A stretch of DNA of 64,000 nucleotides from Clostridia bacterium. Lineage in GTDB: Bacteria; Bacillota; Clostridia; Monoglobales; Monoglobaceae. The stretch is from the NCBI GenBank assembly GCA_017546145.1, contig JAFYXN010000002.1, positions 1 to 64,000 of the forward strand, read 5' to 3'. Both the position numbers and the translations under genes were made by a program. This document shows positions 34,731 through 43,085 of this stretch, one piece after another (position 1 is the stretch's first letter; every line of letters starts with the position of its first letter). The notes under the pieces are model-generated. The model had not been told where the DNA came from and did no database searches. It saw only the letters and a list, made by a program, of their open reading frames with translations.

Positions 34731-35636
34731 ATGGTTGTTGAAAAAAACGAATTTGAATTGAAAAAGCGTCAGCTGATGAAAAAGAAAAAACGCAAAAGAG
34801 TTAAAAGAAGACTTATTGTATTTGTTTTTCTCTTTGTATGTGCTGCGGTAATTTTTACAGTGCTTAAAGCTCCGTTTTTTAATATAAAAACCATAATATG
34901 TGTCGGACAGGAAAACCTGACAGAGGAACAGATTATTGAGATTGCGGGGGCTAAAACCGGCACCAATATTTTCAGCACCGGCGTTAATACAATGAAAAAG
35001 CACCTTGCCGATACTCCGGCTATTGCCGAAAGCAATGTCAGAAGATTGTTCCCCAATAAAATAAAAATCTGGGTAAGAGAGGCAAAAGCGGCACTGTATC
35101 TTGAAACTTCCACAAGCTTCTTGCATGTTGACGAAACAGGACAGATTATAAAAATTACCGATAAAACGCAGGAGGAAAGACCCAAGGCGGCAAAGCTTTT
35201 AGATTATACTCCGGCATCCGAGCTTTTGGGTGAATACATTGTTGAAAAGGACGATGTGACAGGCAAAATAATATTTGACTGCGTTACAATCCTTAAAAAG
35301 CTTGAGATGCTTGATAAAATGACTTCGTTATCTGCGGCTGATTTGTCGGACATCCGTCTTGACTATGAGGACAGGCTTTATATCATGCTTGGAAGCTATG
35401 AGCAGATGGAGTACAAGCTTACATTTGTGAAAAAGGTTATTTCAGAAAGTATTTCAGAGTATGAAAAGGCGCTTCTTGATTATCGCGGTAAAAATCTTTA
35501 TGTCGGCCCGCGTGAAAATCCTGATGAAAAGACCGAAACAAAGCCAACTGAAGAAGGAAGCTCTGAGGACGAGAATGTAACAGAAGAAGATAAGAAGCCG
35601 GAGGAAAACGGCGAAAATGCCGGACAGACTGAATAA
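34731..35636 (+). CDS. FtsQ/DivIB-like division protein
   Basis: 301 residues. Basic N-terminus (KKRQLMKKKKRKRVKRR), one membrane segment (LIVFVFLFVCAAVIFTVL), then a POTRA domain (FNIKTIICVGQENLTEEQI). The C-terminal 45 residues are an acidic Glu/Thr-rich tail. Extracytoplasmic partner of FtsL in the divisome; the function follows from architecture and neighbours. Confidence 0.9.
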   Translation: MVVEKNEFELKKRQLMKKKKRKRVKRRLIVFVFLFVCAAVIFTVLKAPFFNIKTIICVGQENLTEEQIIEIAGAKTGTNIFSTGVNTMKKHLADTPAIAESNVRRLFPNKIKIWVREAKAALYLETSTSFLHVDETGQIIKITDKTQEERPKAAKLLDYTPASELLGEYIVEKDDVTGKIIFDCVTILKKLEMLDKMTSLSAADLSDIRLDYEDRLYIMLGSYEQMEYKLTFVKKVISESISEYEKALLDYRGKNLYVGPRENPDEKTETKPTEEGSSEDENVTEEDKKPEENGENAGQTE

Positions 35637-35660
35637 AAGGATACACAGTGAGGTAGAAAA

Positions 35661-36410
35661 ATGAACATGGAAAAGAAACAGAAATTCCAGATTTCAATGT
35701 CAATTGTTATATTAATACTTGTTTTTGCTGTGACATGGCAGATAAAAGGTGTGCGCAAAAACAATGCGGTTGAAAGCCAAATATCAAACAGAGTTCAGAC
35801 TTTGCAGCAGGACTATAAGGCAGAGCTTGAAAAAAACGAAAAATTGCTTCAGCAGATTGTTGAGCTGCAGACCGACCTTGCCAAATACAGAGAACAGGTT
35901 GCCCAAAGCGGCGGTGCTGCAAAAATTCTCAAAGAGGAGCTTAACCGTGCAGAAACTATAGCCGGCTTGACGGACGTTTCGGGCAGCGGAATTATAATAT
36001 CCCTGAAGGACGGCAGCAGCCAGACTGTTGGAAATATCACCTATAATGACGGTTATGGTATAGTCCATGATTCGTATATACTGACAATTCTCAATGAGCT
36101 GCGTGCCGCAGGAGCAGAGGCACTGTCTTTAAATGATGAAAGAATCCTTGCAACCAGCGAAATACGCTGCGTAGGGCCTACCGTAAGTGTCAACAATACC
36201 AAGCAGGCTGCACCATTTGAGATAAAGGCGATAGGTAACCCCGATACTCTTGAAAATGCACTCAGGATGCCGGGCGGAGCAGTTGAGCAATCTAATTTTT
36301 ATGGCGTTGACGTAACAATAAAAAAGAGTAATAAGCTGCTTATAAAAAAATATACCGGTGCAAGTACATTTAAATATGCGCAGGTTGTAGAGCCGGAGGT
36401 GACAGAATGA
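35661..36410 (+). CDS. DUF881 family protein (YlxW/YlxX-like)
   Basis: 249 residues: one N-terminal membrane helix (ISMSIVILILVFAVTWQI), a coiled coil (about 40-100), then the DUF881 domain (GSGIIISLKDG, NELRAAGAEALSLNDERI, GVDVTIKKSNKLLIKKYTG). Conserved between ftsQ and ftsZ in many Gram-positive bacteria; exact role undefined. The stop overlaps the start of the next gene. Confidence 0.88.
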   Translation: MNMEKKQKFQISMSIVILILVFAVTWQIKGVRKNNAVESQISNRVQTLQQDYKAELEKNEKLLQQIVELQTDLAKYREQVAQSGGAAKILKEELNRAETIAGLTDVSGSGIIISLKDGSSQTVGNITYNDGYGIVHDSYILTILNELRAAGAEALSLNDERILATSEIRCVGPTVSVNNTKQAAPFEIKAIGNPDTLENALRMPGGAVEQSNFYGVDVTIKKSNKLLIKKYTGASTFKYAQVVEPEVTE

Positions 36411-36910
36411 TGTTTTTTGTTGTAGCAGTTCTGGTGGGAATTTTGCTTGGCTTGTTTATTCCATACAATTTAAGCTCGTCGACCCTTCCCTATGTTGCAG
36501 TTGCAATTCTTGCGGCACTTGATTCGGTATTCGGAGGCTTGCTTGCAAACCTTCACAAGCGTTTCAATATTAACGTGTTTATGATTGGTCTTGTGTCAAA
36601 TGCTATTTTGGCAGTGTTTCTTACTTTTATCGGAAACATACTTGGTATAAGTCTTTCGTTTGCGGTAATTATAGTTTTTGGCGTAAGAATGTTCAACAAT
36701 ATGGCATCAATCCGACGTCTCACCTTTGATATATACTTTGAAAAACGTGCAAAAGAAAAGGAACGTGAAAGACGTCTGAAGCTTGCGGCGGCTCAGGATG
36801 CAGAAGAAATTGATGAACAAAGTGAAGAGGAAGAATCTTCGCAAAATGAGGAAAAACCCGATTTGCAGGATGTAAATGAAGATAAAATAGCAAAAGAAGA
36901 AGAAAAATAG
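36407..36910 (+). CDS. sbp: Small basic membrane protein (SbpA, DUF1290) with acidic tail
   Basis: 167 residues. The first 115 residues are the SbpA family core (LGLFIPYNLSSSTLPYVAVA, AALDSVFGGLLAN, VFGVRMFNNMASIRR) with three to four membrane helices. Relatives usually end near residue 120. Here about 45 extra residues follow, mostly Glu, Asp and Gln. Found next to ftsZ in many Firmicutes; function not established. Confidence 0.88.
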   Translation: MMFFVVAVLVGILLGLFIPYNLSSSTLPYVAVAILAALDSVFGGLLANLHKRFNINVFMIGLVSNAILAVFLTFIGNILGISLSFAVIIVFGVRMFNNMASIRRLTFDIYFEKRAKEKERERRLKLAAAQDAEEIDEQSEEEESSQNEEKPDLQDVNEDKIAKEEEK

Positions 36911-36973
36911 ACATAAATGTAGTACAAAAATTGAAATTTTGTTACAAAAACGGAATAAATTTTTAATTTGGTA

Positions 36974-37001
36974 TTTACAAAATTTTTTTAAATGGTATAA
37001 T
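36974..37001 (+). promoter_or_regulatory. ftsZ promoter
   Basis: TTTACA 36974-36979 and TATAAT 36996-37001 with a 16-bp spacer, 65 bp before the TTG start. Confidence 0.8.
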
Positions 37002-37066
37002 GAAAAGAGATATGTGTTTATAAGAGAGATATATTCTCGCTTACAGAAGAGATAGGAGGAATTATT

Positions 37067-38242
37067 TTGTTTGAGTTTGATACTGAAACCACAAGCCCGG
37101 CAAAAATAAAAGTCGTTGGTGTCGGCGGCGGCGGTAATAACGCAGTTAACAGAATGATTGACGCAGAAGTCCAGTGCGTTGAATTTATAGCAGTTAATAC
37201 GGACAGACAGGATTTGACCCTGTCAAAAGCAACCCAGAAAATTCAGATTGGTGCAAAGCTGACCAAGGGTCTTGGCGCAGGTGCTGTTCCTGAAATCGGT
37301 GCAAAGGCGGCAGAAGAAAGCCGCGACGAAATTGCACTTGCTATTCAGGATGCAGATATGGTATTTGTTACAGCCGGCATGGGCGGCGGTACAGGTACAG
37401 GTGCGGCTCCCATTGTTGCAGAAATTGCAAAGGAGATGGGCATACTTACAGTAGGTATCGTTACAAAGCCTTTCTGGTTTGAGGGCGCTATGCGTGCTAA
37501 AAATTCAGGCGTCGGCATAGAAAACCTTAAAAATTCAGTTGATACACTTGTTGTTATTCCAAATGACAAGCTTCTTGCTATTGCAGAAAACAAGACTCCG
37601 CTTACCGAGTCCTTCAAAATGGCAGACGAGGTGCTCAGACAGGGCGTTCAGGGTATATCAGACCTTATTTCGCGTCCCGGTCTTATCAGTCTTGACTTTG
37701 CAGACGTAAAGACAATTATGAAGAATACAGGCTATGCACACATGGGTATAGGAAAAGCAACGGGCGAAAACCGTGCTCATGACGCTGCAACAAAGGCAAT
37801 AAACAGCCCGCTGCTTGAAACAACCATTACAGGTGCTAAGGGTGTTATCCTTAATGTTACAGGCGGAAGTGATCTTGGTATTCTTGAAATTCAGACCGCT
37901 TCAGAGATTATAACAGATGCAGCTGACAAGGATGCAAACATTATAATCGGTGCAATTATTGACGAAACTCTTGGCGACGAAATTCAGGTTACTGTTATTG
38001 CAACAGGTTTTGAAGGCAAGACCATGCCTAAGCTGAACAGAACTACCGAATCAATCTTCAGCAGAAACGAGGGTAAGGGCATCTTTGCTGCTATGCGTGA
38101 AGAAATGGAAGATAAAAAGGCAGAGGAAGTTCAGACTGTTGCGGCAGAAGCTCCTGCTGAAAAACGCGGCGATTTTTATAACAAGGTAAGCGAAGACGAC
38201 GGAATAGATGTTCCTGTTTTCCTTCGCAAAAATCAGGATTAG
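37067..38242 (+). CDS. ftsZ: Cell division protein FtsZ
   Basis: 391 residues from TTG 37067 (AGGAGG 37054-37059, seven bases upstream; no ATG or GTG is near). Tubulin-like GTPase that forms the Z ring. Nucleotide motifs: [25 protein letters not shown]7 loop region [12 protein letters not shown]. The C-terminal peptide [11 protein letters not shown] is the anchor-binding tail. No ftsA gene lies beside it, and it has its own promoter. Confidence 0.98.
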   Translation: MFEFDTETTSPAKIKVVGVGGGGNNAVNRMIDAEVQCVEFIAVNTDRQDLTLSKATQKIQIGAKLTKGLGAGAVPEIGAKAAEESRDEIALAIQDADMVFVTAGMGGGTGTGAAPIVAEIAKEMGILTVGIVTKPFWFEGAMRAKNSGVGIENLKNSVDTLVVIPNDKLLAIAENKTPLTESFKMADEVLRQGVQGISDLISRPGLISLDFADVKTIMKNTGYAHMGIGKATGENRAHDAATKAINSPLLETTITGAKGVILNVTGGSDLGILEIQTASEIITDAADKDANIIIGAIIDETLGDEIQVTVIATGFEGKTMPKLNRTTESIFSRNEGKGIFAAMREEMEDKKAEEVQTVAAEAPAEKRGDFYNKVSEDDGIDVPVFLRKNQD

Positions 38243-38271
38243 TAATAATTTGGCTAAAATTAAAAAAACTC

Positions 38272-38300
38272 TTGAAAATTCAGGGGTTTTATGATACTAT
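38272..38300 (+). promoter_or_regulatory. Promoter of secG
   Basis: TTGAAA 38272-38277 and TACTAT 38295-38300 with a 17-bp spacer in the ftsZ-secG gap. Confidence 0.65.
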
Positions 38301-38372
38301 TGATACATTGCGATGAAATGTAGTGAAGCTTGCTTCACAATACATAGTCATAACACTTAGGAGGAAATTCAA

Positions 38373-38717
38373 ATGCAGACAACTTTAATTATTATTCATG
38401 TTATTATATCAATTATTCTTGTTGTTACAGTGCTTATGCAGCATGGCAAACAGCAGGGCCTTTCGGGCGCTATTGCAGGCGGAGCAGAGACCTTCTTCGG
38501 CAAGAATAAGGGCAGAACAATTGATGCTGTTCTCAAAAAGGTTACAGCAGTTGTTGCACTTTTGTTTATCATCAGCTCAATTGTACTTGCAACATATTCA
38601 ATCCAGAAGGATAAGGCTGAAACAGAGGCTCTTCAGACTGAAGTTCAGCAGCAGGTAGAGGAACATCAGCATACCGAAGGCGAAACAGAAACTGAAGCCG
38701 AAACTCCCGCTGAGTAA
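38373..38717 (+). CDS. secG: Protein translocase subunit SecG
   Basis: 114 residues with two membrane helices (IIIHVIISIILVVTVLMQ and VTAVVALLFIISSIVLATY) flanking the conserved loop HGKQQGLSGAIAGGAETFFGKNKGRT. Unlike most SecG proteins (about 75 residues) it ends in a Glu/Thr-rich acidic tail of about 35 residues. Partner of SecY/SecE; secA is at 47127. Confidence 0.95.
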   Translation: MQTTLIIIHVIISIILVVTVLMQHGKQQGLSGAIAGGAETFFGKNKGRTIDAVLKKVTAVVALLFIISSIVLATYSIQKDKAETEALQTEVQQQVEEHQHTEGETETEAETPAE

Positions 38718-38741
38718 GTCCCTGAAATTAAAGACAGTTAA

Positions 38742-38773
38742 AAACCGCTCCAAAACCTTTGGGGCGGTTTTTG
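38742..38773 (+). terminator. Terminator after secG
   Basis: 10-bp stem with one G-U pair (38742-38751 with 38761-38770), 9-nt loop, then TTGTT. Confidence 0.85.
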
Positions 38774-38852
38774 TTAAACTATATAAGAGCGTATTATTTT
38801 AGACAAAAATGGGACAAAATATGAAAAATGGAAAATAAGCGGAGGACTTGCT

Positions 38853-40913
38853 GTGACTTTTATTGAACTTTTAAGCGAATATCATATAATGCCCCAATTT
38901 CCGCCGGGCGCGGTAAGACAGGCAGAGATGATGCCCAAAGAGGTAAGGGATTCTGACCTTAAAGACAGATGCGACCTTACCGACAGCCTGATAATTACCA
39001 TAGATGGTGATGATGCTAAGGATTTTGATGATGCAGTATCACTTGAGCTTATGGAAAACGGCAATTATTGTCTTGGTGTTCATATTGCAGATGTGACTCA
39101 TTATGTAGCTGAAAATACACCCATTGACCGCGCTGCTTTTGCAAGGGGAACAAGTGTATATCTGGTTGATACGGTTATTCCCATGCTGCCGTTTGAGCTT
39201 TCGAATGAGCTGTGCAGCCTCAAGCCGGGAGTGGTAAGGCTGACGGTATCGGTGTTTATGGAAATAACGCCACGCGGTAAGGTCGAAAATTACAAGATTT
39301 GCAAAAGCTTTATAAAATCCCATGACCGAATGACCTATGCCAAAGCAACAAAAATTCTTGAAGGCGATGAGCAGCTTTGTACAAAGTATTCACACCTTGT
39401 TTCGATGCTTCACAATATGAAACGTTTGGCAGCAATCCTTAACAAAACCAGAGTTCATGGCGGTTCTATAGAGTTCAGCACCCACGAGTCAAAAATAACT
39501 TTGGACAAAGACGGAAAGCCTGTTAAGGTAGAGCGCTATCCGATTACGGTCTCAAATAATATAATCGAAGAGTTTATGCTTATATGTAACGTAACAGTGG
39601 CAAAGCATCTTGCAGCAAAAGGTCTTCCGTGCGTATACCGTGTGCATGAACAGCCTGATTTTGAAAGAATAGAGCGTCTTGCAAGGGTGTTACCTGTTTT
39701 GGGCGTGGAATTTCAATGGAAGCCTGATATGCGTCCCAGAGATTTTCAACGCATACTTGATTCTGTGTCGAGTCTCGACACGTGTGATGTCGTGAACTAC
39801 CTCGTGCTCCGAACAATGTCAAAGGCAAGATACAGTGAAAAAAATCTGGGGCATTTTGGTCTTGCGTTTTCGGATTACTGTCATTTTACCTCGCCTATAA
39901 GGCGATATTCAGATGTGGCTGTGCACAGAATGTTAAAGGAAAGTCTTGACGGTGACCTTCAACCCAAGCGTCTTGATTTTTTTAAAGAGCTTGCGGTTTC
40001 TGCGTCTGTTACAGCGTCTGTGACCGAAGTGAATGCTGCGGATGCAGAGATTGCATGGAAGAACGTAAAGAAAGCTGAATACATGGCAGACCATATAGGC
40101 GAAAAGCATACAGCAAGCATAACACATGTCACAGCAAACGGTTTTTTTGCAGAGCTTGCCAATACAGTTGAAGGATTTGTCCCTGCAAGAACAATTGAGG
40201 ACGACTTATACGTGATGAATGAAAACGGTTTGTCCTTGGACGGAATGCGTACAAAACGTAAATTTACCATTGGCGATACAGTGGAAATCAAGGTTGCTGC
40301 AGTGGATTTAGGCGAGGCAAAAATAGACTTTGAGGTGGTAGGGTCAAGACCTCTCCCTGCACAAAGACGAAAGTCTGCGGCAAAAAGAAGGACGGGTAAA
40401 AAGGAACTCAGCCGTGACGAAAAGAAGGTTTTGAAAAAATTAAAAGAAGACAGCTATGAGATACGTTATCAGCGCATGGAAAACCGCAAAAAGGCGGATT
40501 TTGAGAAAAATATATTTGAGAATGCAGTAACTTTTGAGGTTATGGATATTTTGGAGGAAAGATACAAATTCAAAAAAGCCGAAAAAGGTTTTGCGGGTGT
40601 TACTGTCAGGGATATGGCATCTTTTGTTGTGCTACCCGTGTATCGGGCACATCTTTATGAAACAAGCGAAATAAGCCTGAAAAATGCATTGGTTTCCGCA
40701 TCAAAAAATGTAAAAAATACAGTTGAAATGCTTGGCGAAAGCTTTGGCTTTGCAACAAACGACGAGGCAAGGCTTGCGGCAGAATATGTATGTGCGGCAC
40801 TTCGGCACTTTGACGCATGCATGAAGCATAATGATATTTCGTGGGCAAAGCGCGAAAAAGAGTATGAAACACTTATGAGAAAAATTAGAGAAAGAAAGGA
40901 ACGTTCAAAATGA
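38853..40913 (+). CDS. RNase II/R-family exoribonuclease lacking N-terminal cold-shock domains
   Basis: 686 residues from GTG 38853 (GGAGG 38841-38845). The protein opens directly at the edge of the RNB catalytic domain (GDDAKDFDDAVSLE has the metal-binding aspartates; FTSPIRRYSDVAVHR is the other core motif). An S1 domain follows near 410-500 (ASITHVTANGFFAELANTVEGFV). RNase R normally has about 200 more N-terminal residues (helix-turn-helix and two cold-shock domains); the 80 bases after the secG terminator cannot encode them. After the S1 domain come a Lys/Arg-rich stretch and about 150 residues I do not recognise. The place between secG and the downstream genes is where rnr usually lies. 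Confidence 0.88.
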   Translation: MTFIELLSEYHIMPQFPPGAVRQAEMMPKEVRDSDLKDRCDLTDSLIITIDGDDAKDFDDAVSLELMENGNYCLGVHIADVTHYVAENTPIDRAAFARGTSVYLVDTVIPMLPFELSNELCSLKPGVVRLTVSVFMEITPRGKVENYKICKSFIKSHDRMTYAKATKILEGDEQLCTKYSHLVSMLHNMKRLAAILNKTRVHGGSIEFSTHESKITLDKDGKPVKVERYPITVSNNIIEEFMLICNVTVAKHLAAKGLPCVYRVHEQPDFERIERLARVLPVLGVEFQWKPDMRPRDFQRILDSVSSLDTCDVVNYLVLRTMSKARYSEKNLGHFGLAFSDYCHFTSPIRRYSDVAVHRMLKESLDGDLQPKRLDFFKELAVSASVTASVTEVNAADAEIAWKNVKKAEYMADHIGEKHTASITHVTANGFFAELANTVEGFVPARTIEDDLYVMNENGLSLDGMRTKRKFTIGDTVEIKVAAVDLGEAKIDFEVVGSRPLPAQRRKSAAKRRTGKKELSRDEKKVLKKLKEDSYEIRYQRMENRKKADFEKNIFENAVTFEVMDILEERYKFKKAEKGFAGVTVRDMASFVVLPVYRAHLYETSEISLKNALVSASKNVKNTVEMLGESFGFATNDEARLAAEYVCAALRHFDACMKHNDISWAKREKEYETLMRKIRERKERSK

Positions 40914-41641
40914 AAACAGTTCTTATTACAGGGGCATCCAAAGGTATAGGGCGTGCAGTTGCCTTAAAGTTTGCAAAAGAGGGCTGGCAGGTTGCTGTGA
41001 ATTACAACCAAAGTGCCGATGCTGCACAGGCGATTTGCAAAGAAATTATTGAACATGGAGGCACTGCAAAAGCGTTTTGTGCTGATGTTTCAAATTATGA
41101 TGCTGTGGAAAATATGATTGAAGAAGTCGTGCGTGCATTCGGTGGTATAGATGTTCTTGTAAATAATGCCGGAGTTGCTCTTAAACAGGGCCTTTTTACA
41201 GATTTTTCCGATTTGGATGCACGTAGTATTTTTGACGTTAATGTTTTTGGTATGATGAATTGTGCAAGGGCGGCAATTTTGCATTTTGTCAATAAGAAGA
41301 GCGGCAGAATAATAAATGTTTCTTCAATCTGGGGTGTTTCGGGTGCCTCTTGTGAGGTTATTTATTCTGCGAGCAAAGCCGCGGTGATTGGCTTTTCAAA
41401 GGCACTTGCAAAAGAACTTGCGCCTTCGGGGATATGTGTAAACTGCATTGCGCCGGGGTTTATTGAAACAGACATGAATGCACATCTTACGGCGGAAGAA
41501 GTTGCGGCGTTTACAGAGGATATTCCGTTGGGGAGAATAGGGCGTGCCGAGGATGTAGCGGATTCAGCTTACTTTCTTGCATCAGATGCGGCACAGTACA
41601 TAACAGGTCAGGTTCTTGTTGTAGACGGAGGAATGATATAA
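40910..41641 (+). CDS. FabG-like short-chain dehydrogenase/reductase
   Basis: 243 residues, overlapping the nuclease gene by four bases (ATGA). Cofactor motif TGASKGIG, NNAG, catalytic Ser-Tyr-Lys (VSS ... YSASK) and the C-terminal GRAEDVADSAYFLASD, TGQVLVVDGG. This is the pattern of 3-oxoacyl-ACP reductase, but no other fatty-acid gene is nearby, so another SDR substrate cannot be excluded. Confidence 0.85.
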   Translation: MKTVLITGASKGIGRAVALKFAKEGWQVAVNYNQSADAAQAICKEIIEHGGTAKAFCADVSNYDAVENMIEEVVRAFGGIDVLVNNAGVALKQGLFTDFSDLDARSIFDVNVFGMMNCARAAILHFVNKKSGRIINVSSIWGVSGASCEVIYSASKAAVIGFSKALAKELAPSGICVNCIAPGFIETDMNAHLTAEEVAAFTEDIPLGRIGRAEDVADSAYFLASDAAQYITGQVLVVDGGMI

Positions 41642-41642
41642 A

Positions 41643-41693
41643 AGAAAAAATGGGATGTTTAAAAACATAGTTTTTAAACATCCCATTTTGCTT
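41643..41693. terminator. Bidirectional terminator between convergent genes
   Basis: 19-bp perfect stem (41647-41665 with 41671-41689), 5-nt loop. A runs on the left and T runs on the right let it stop transcription from both the FabG-like gene and mgtE. Confidence 0.93.
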
Positions 41694-43052
41694 TTAAAAC
41701 TGTAAAACATTCATTGCAATTTCAAAATAAATCAACAGTGATATAGCATCAACAATTGTTGTGACAAACGGACTTGCCATAACCGCAGGGTCAAACCCAA
41801 GTCGTTTAACCAGGATGGGAAGGCTGCATCCGACCAATTTTGCACTAACCACCGTTACAATCAAGGTGAGCGAAACAACAATTGAAACCAGCATGGGACT
41901 TTGCCCGGATGCAATAATGGTATTTTGGTCAATAAGCATCATTTTAAGGAAATTCACAACCGCAAGAACTATGCCGCAAAGCAGCGCAACCAGAAATTCC
42001 TTTTTCAGGATTTTTAATATATCCTTCATTTCGACATCGCCTAATGAAAGTGCACGGATAACCGTAACCGAGCTTTGCCCGCCTGAGTTACCTCCGGTAC
42101 CCATCAGCATAGGAATAAATGCCGTAAGTGCAACGCATACAGAAAGAGTCTCTTCAAACGAGCTGATAATCTTTCCGGTAAATGTAGACGAAAGCATAAG
42201 CAGCATCAGCCACGGAACACGGTTTTTGAAGGTGTCCCAAACAGAGGTTTTGAGATAAGGCTTTTCAGAAGGCAAAATAGCTGCCATCTTTTCAATATCC
42301 TCTGTGGTTTCTTCCTGAATAACGTCAATTACGTCATCGACAGTAATGATGCCGACAAGCCGGGTTTCTTTGTCAACAACCGGCATGGCAAGGAAGTCGT
42401 ATTTGTCAAAGAGGTTTGCAACGTGCTCTTTGTCTTCGTAGGTGTCAACGTATATAACATTGGTTTCCATCATATCGCCGATTTTTACCGAAGGGTCGCA
42501 AAGCAAAAGCTCTTTGGCGGTGGTAATACCGATAAGGTGACGGTTTGAGTCGGTTACGTAGCATGTGTATATGGTTTCCTTGTCAACGCCTGTGGCACGG
42601 ATACGGTCAAATGCCTGACCTACAGTCATATCGGTTTTAAGCGATACATACTCAATTGTCATAATGCTTCCGGCACTGTCTTTTGGGTATTTCAGAATCT
42701 TATTGATTTCAGAACGTGTTTCGCTGTCAGATTGTCTGAGAATCCTTTTAACCACGTTTGCCGGCATTTCCTCAATTATATCAACAGTATCGTCAAGATA
42801 CATTTCGTCAAGGACGTCACGAAGCTCCTTATCGCTGAATGCACTGATAAGATGCTCCTGAGTATCAGGCTCCATTTCAACAAAGGTGTCGGCTGCAAGC
42901 TCCTTAGGGAGAAGGCGAAACAGCCTTAAAACAGTTTCCTCAGGAACCTCATCAAACATCAGCGCAATGTCAGGGGCGTTCATTTCGGCCAGAGTACTTC
43001 GCAGCTTTACAAATTCCTTGTTTTCTAACATAGAGAGTATTTCATTAATCAT
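41694..43052 (-). CDS. mgtE: Magnesium transporter MgtE
   Basis: 452 residues on the minus strand. The helical N domain (MSMLENKEF-like start to about 125, with superhelical LPKELAADTFVEM repeats), two CBS domains (about 130-250) and five membrane segments (from about 280) with the conserved TGGNSGGQSS pore signature. The cytoplasmic domains sense Mg2+ and gate the channel. It lies 33 bases after the SLH-protein gene and may be cotranscribed. No magnesium riboswitch is visible. Confidence 0.95.
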   Translation of the reverse strand: MINEILSMLENKEFVKLRSTLAEMNAPDIALMFDEVPEETVLRLFRLLPKELAADTFVEMEPDTQEHLISAFSDKELRDVLDEMYLDDTVDIIEEMPANVVKRILRQSDSETRSEINKILKYPKDSAGSIMTIEYVSLKTDMTVGQAFDRIRATGVDKETIYTCYVTDSNRHLIGITTAKELLLCDPSVKIGDMMETNVIYVDTYEDKEHVANLFDKYDFLAMPVVDKETRLVGIITVDDVIDVIQEETTEDIEKMAAILPSEKPYLKTSVWDTFKNRVPWLMLLMLSSTFTGKIISSFEETLSVCVALTAFIPMLMGTGGNSGGQSSVTVIRALSLGDVEMKDILKILKKEFLVALLCGIVLAVVNFLKMMLIDQNTIIASGQSPMLVSIVVSLTLIVTVVSAKLVGCSLPILVKRLGFDPAVMASPFVTTIVDAISLLIYFEIAMNVLQF

Positions 43053-43085
43053 CTGCGTTTCCTCCTTCTTTGAAATAAAATTATA

